Assembly: GCF_001662485.1 (NCBI RefSeq)
Contig: NZ_JMTM01000053.1
Location: 1-64,000, forward strand
Direction of reading: 5' to 3'
DNA length: 64,000 nucleotides
From: Flavobacterium succinicans
GTDB taxonomy: Bacteria > Bacteroidota > Bacteroidia > Flavobacteriales > Flavobacteriaceae
The notes under the pieces: generated by a model
What the model saw: the letters and a program-made list of their open reading frames with translations, nothing else
Told to the model about the DNA's origin: nothing
The model's database searches: none
Position numbers and translations under genes: made by a program
Shown here: positions 62,433 through 64,000 of the stretch, piece after piece
How the letters are laid out: each line of letters starts with the position of its first letter
Numbering within the stretch: position 1 is the first letter of the stretch

Positions 62433-63116
62433 TTATACTTCAAATTTATACCCTACCCCTTTGATGGTTTTGAACAAGTCTTCACCAATTTTTTCTCTTA
62501 ATTTGCGAATGTGTACATCTATGGTTCTTCCACCAACCACTACCTCATTTCCCCAAACTTTATCTAAAATCTCGTCTCTTTTGAAGACTTTTCCTGGTTT
62601 TGAAGCTAGCAAATAAAACAATTCAAACTCTTTTCGTGGTAACGCAATTTCAATATTGTCTTTTATAATTTTGTATTCTTCACGATTGATTTCTATTCCT
62701 CCAACATTAAGGGTTTCACTATTCTGGGTTTCTTCTTTTAATCTACGAAGTAATGCTTTTACTTTACTTACCAATAATTTGGGCTTAATTGGTTTTGTGA
62801 TATAATCATCGGCACCTGCATCAAAACCTGCTACTTGGGAGTAATCTTCGCTTCTGGCGGTCAAAAAAGTGATGATCACATTGTTCAATTCAGGGATTTT
62901 ACGAATATGTTCACAGGCTTCCATTCCGTCCATTTCTGGCATCATGACATCCATAATAATCAAATCTGGCAATTCTTTTTTGGCTTTGGTAACCGCTTCT
63001 TTTCCATTGCTTGCGGTTACAATTTGATAGCCTTCTTGAGAAAGATTGTAGCCTACAATTTCCAAAATATCTGGTTCATCATCAACCAATAAAATCTTTG
63101 TGCTTCTTTTTTTCAT
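62433..63116 (-). CDS. Response regulator, PhoB-like (OmpR family)
   Basis: This 227-residue regulator has a receiver domain with phospho-acceptor Asp56 in LIIMDVMMPEMDG, the acidic pair in LVDDEPDILEI and the switch Lys in YITKPIKPKLL. The C-terminal winged helix (about 125-227) has EFELFYLLASKPGKVFKRDE, RTIDVHIRKLREKIG and IKGVGYKFEV. It is the OmpR/PhoB subclass, first in the operon with the PhoR-like kinase and PstS-like gene, and probably binds the 11-bp repeats near this locus. Confidence 0.93.
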   Translation of the reverse strand: MKKRSTKILLVDDEPDILEIVGYNLSQEGYQIVTASNGKEAVTKAKKELPDLIIMDVMMPEMDGMEACEHIRKIPELNNVIITFLTARSEDYSQVAGFDAGADDYITKPIKPKLLVSKVKALLRRLKEETQNSETLNVGGIEINREEYKIIKDNIEIALPRKEFELFYLLASKPGKVFKRDEILDKVWGNEVVVGGRTIDVHIRKLREKIGEDLFKTIKGVGYKFEV

Positions 63117-63356
63117 AAAAAATGGTGCAAAATCTATTAAAACAAATCAAATTTAGGCTTTTATTACTACAAATTCACAAAAACCATCGTAAATGTAGCT
63201 ATAAAGAAATCATTTGTAAAAATAGAATTCGAGGACTTAACTTTAATTTAATATGTTAACATTTGCATAATGATAATAAAATACAATGTTAATATTGAAA
63301 TAACATCGGGTTTAAAGCATGGTTGTTATTTTGCCCCCAACAAACAAAGACAACAA
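63117..63356. other. Divergent intergenic region, PhoB-like / TonB receptor
   Basis: It contains the candidate Pho box of the TonB receptor gene (63256-63305) and its -7 element. For the regulator operon, TAAATTTG (minus strand 63155-63148) fits the -7 consensus, 31 bp before the start. It is AT-rich, with no small gene. Confidence 0.6.
63256..63333 (+). promoter_or_regulatory. Candidate Pho box and promoter of the TonB receptor gene
   Basis: Hexamers start at 11-bp steps: TTAACA (63256), ATAATG (63267), a poor match AAAATA (63278), TTAATA (63289) and ATAACA (63300). TTATTTTG (63326-63333), one mismatch from TAnnTTTG, follows and no -33 is seen. The last two units lie at about -48 to -32. 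Confidence 0.6.
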
Positions 63357-64000
63357 ATGAAATTAAAATTTTTAATCCTTACCTTATTTATAAGTGTACT
63401 TGGATTTTCTCAAAACAAAGGAACAATTACTGGAATCTTATCTGACAAAGACTCTAACAATCAACCCTTACCATTTGCAAATGTAACTTTAAAAGGAACA
63501 AAAATTGGAGTAAATACTGATATTGATGGTAAATACACCTTAAGTGCAGCAGCAGGTAGTTATGTACTACAATTTAGTTTTGTAGGATATGAATCCGTTG
63601 AAGTTGCTGTAACAGTTAAAGCCAACGAAACTATAACTGTAAATAAATCTATTGGATCTGGCAGTTACAAATTACAGGATGTTGTAGTAAAAGCCGCTGC
63701 TCCCAACAGACAAAAAGAAACCGCTTTATTACTTGAGCAAAAAAATGCAGTAGAAATTAAGCAAAGTATTGGTGCTCAAGAATTAGCTCGTAAGGGAGTT
63801 AGTGATGTAGCAACTGCTGTAACAAAAACTACTGGAATCACAAAGCAAGAGGGATCAGGAAACATATTTGTAAGAGGTTTAGGAGACCGATACAATTCTA
63901 CTACCATGAATGGAATGCCAATTCCATCAAACGACCCAGAAAAGAAGAACATCAATCTTGATATTTTCTCAACCGACATTTTGGAATACGTTTCTATTGA
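63357..64000 (+). CDS. TonB-dependent receptor with carboxypeptidase-like domain (partial)
   Basis: The gene runs off the window; 214 complete codons are visible. A signal peptide (about 1-19, LGFSQ) precedes a CarboxypepD_reg-like domain (about 22-105, with PLPFANVTLKGTKIGVNTDI and FVGYESVEV). Then comes the plug domain (about 125 on: ATAVTKTTGITKQEGSGNIF, VRGLGDRYNSTTMNGMPIPS). Proteins of this type import large substrates across the outer membrane. Its Pho-box-like upstream region suggests a phosphate-related substrate, which is inference. Confidence 0.9.
   Translation, partial: MKLKFLILTLFISVLGFSQNKGTITGILSDKDSNNQPLPFANVTLKGTKIGVNTDIDGKYTLSAAAGSYVLQFSFVGYESVEVAVTVKANETITVNKSIGSGSYKLQDVVVKAAAPNRQKETALLLEQKNAVEIKQSIGAQELARKGVSDVATAVTKTTGITKQEGSGNIFVRGLGDRYNSTTMNGMPIPSNDPEKKNINLDIFSTDILEYVSI

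Overview
This window looks like a chromosome segment of a member of Flavobacteriia, most likely Flavobacterium or a close relative. The DNA is AT-rich. Recognisable promoters follow the Bacteroidota -33/-7 pattern (TTTG about 19 bp before TAnnTTTG) instead of the sigma70 pattern. Starts lack Shine-Dalgarno sequences. The proteins include lineage markers: type IX secretion (T9SS) C-terminal sorting domains, a TonB-dependent receptor with a CarboxypepD_reg-like domain, DUF3078, DUF3109 and DUF3127 proteins, and the rplM-rpsI-rpsB-tsf order. I saw no rRNA, tRNA, CRISPR array, integrase, transposase or prophage, so this is core chromosome with accessory surface genes.

Layout. 0.1-8.3 kb: a GlsB-type membrane protein, an orphan histidine kinase, flavin reductase and DUF3127, Aat, 3-methyladenine glycosylase, a lipoprotein, a queuosine-precursor transporter, an exported Ppx/GppA-like protein and an MFS transporter. 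8.4-11.2 kb: the rplM-rpsI-rpsB-tsf translation operon. 11.5-17.8 kb: a LacI regulator, an exported M28 peptidase and a three-gene surface cluster (T9SS-CTD protein, barrel protein, 997-aa fibre-like OmpA-domain protein). 18.4-21.8 kb: mutY, HU, a 30-residue very basic protein (probably ribosomal) and RNase E/G. 22.0-30.3 kb: a penicillin-binding protein 1C and alpha-2-macroglobulin lipoprotein pair. 30.5-36.6 kb: tadA, dxs, a DUF3078 protein and an M36 metalloprotease with a T9SS tail. 36.7-42.6 kb: a dNTP-pool block (dgt, an AAA ATPase, nrdA, nrdB). 42.8-48.3 kb: DUF3109, MarC, a reduced FAD protein, CtpA, a dCMP-deaminase-type enzyme, HupE-like and TerB-like proteins. 48.9-54.4 kb: fructose-1,6-bisphosphatase, a GNAT acetyltransferase, aspartate kinase, a TlpA-like thioredoxin, DUF2200 and a CPBP protease. 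54.6-60.2 kb: a 1143-aa outer-membrane protein, an exported Lys/Ala-rich protein with a PBCV-type basic adaptor tail, and a MurG-like glycosyltransferase. 60.2-64.0 kb: a phosphate-regulation block (PstS-like protein, PhoR-like kinase, PhoB-like regulator) and, divergently, the start of a TonB-dependent receptor that runs off the window.

Most interesting signals. (1) A dispersed stem-loop element occurs in three intergenic copies (30.4, 48.8 and 58.2 kb). Its flanks are conserved, its central hairpin is variable but self-complementary, and its outer stem co-varies. (2) Hexamers related to TTAACA occur at 11-bp spacing upstream of both the PstS-like gene and the divergent TonB receptor gene, which makes them candidate Pho boxes. 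(3) A tiny basic gene lies behind HU. (4) A 17-bp perfect palindrome overlaps the -7 element of an apparently leaderless dxs transcript. (5) A cluster of palindromes lies between the TerB and fbp genes. No single wholly new enzymatic system is evident. The surface-protein clusters and the structured repeats are the least explained parts.
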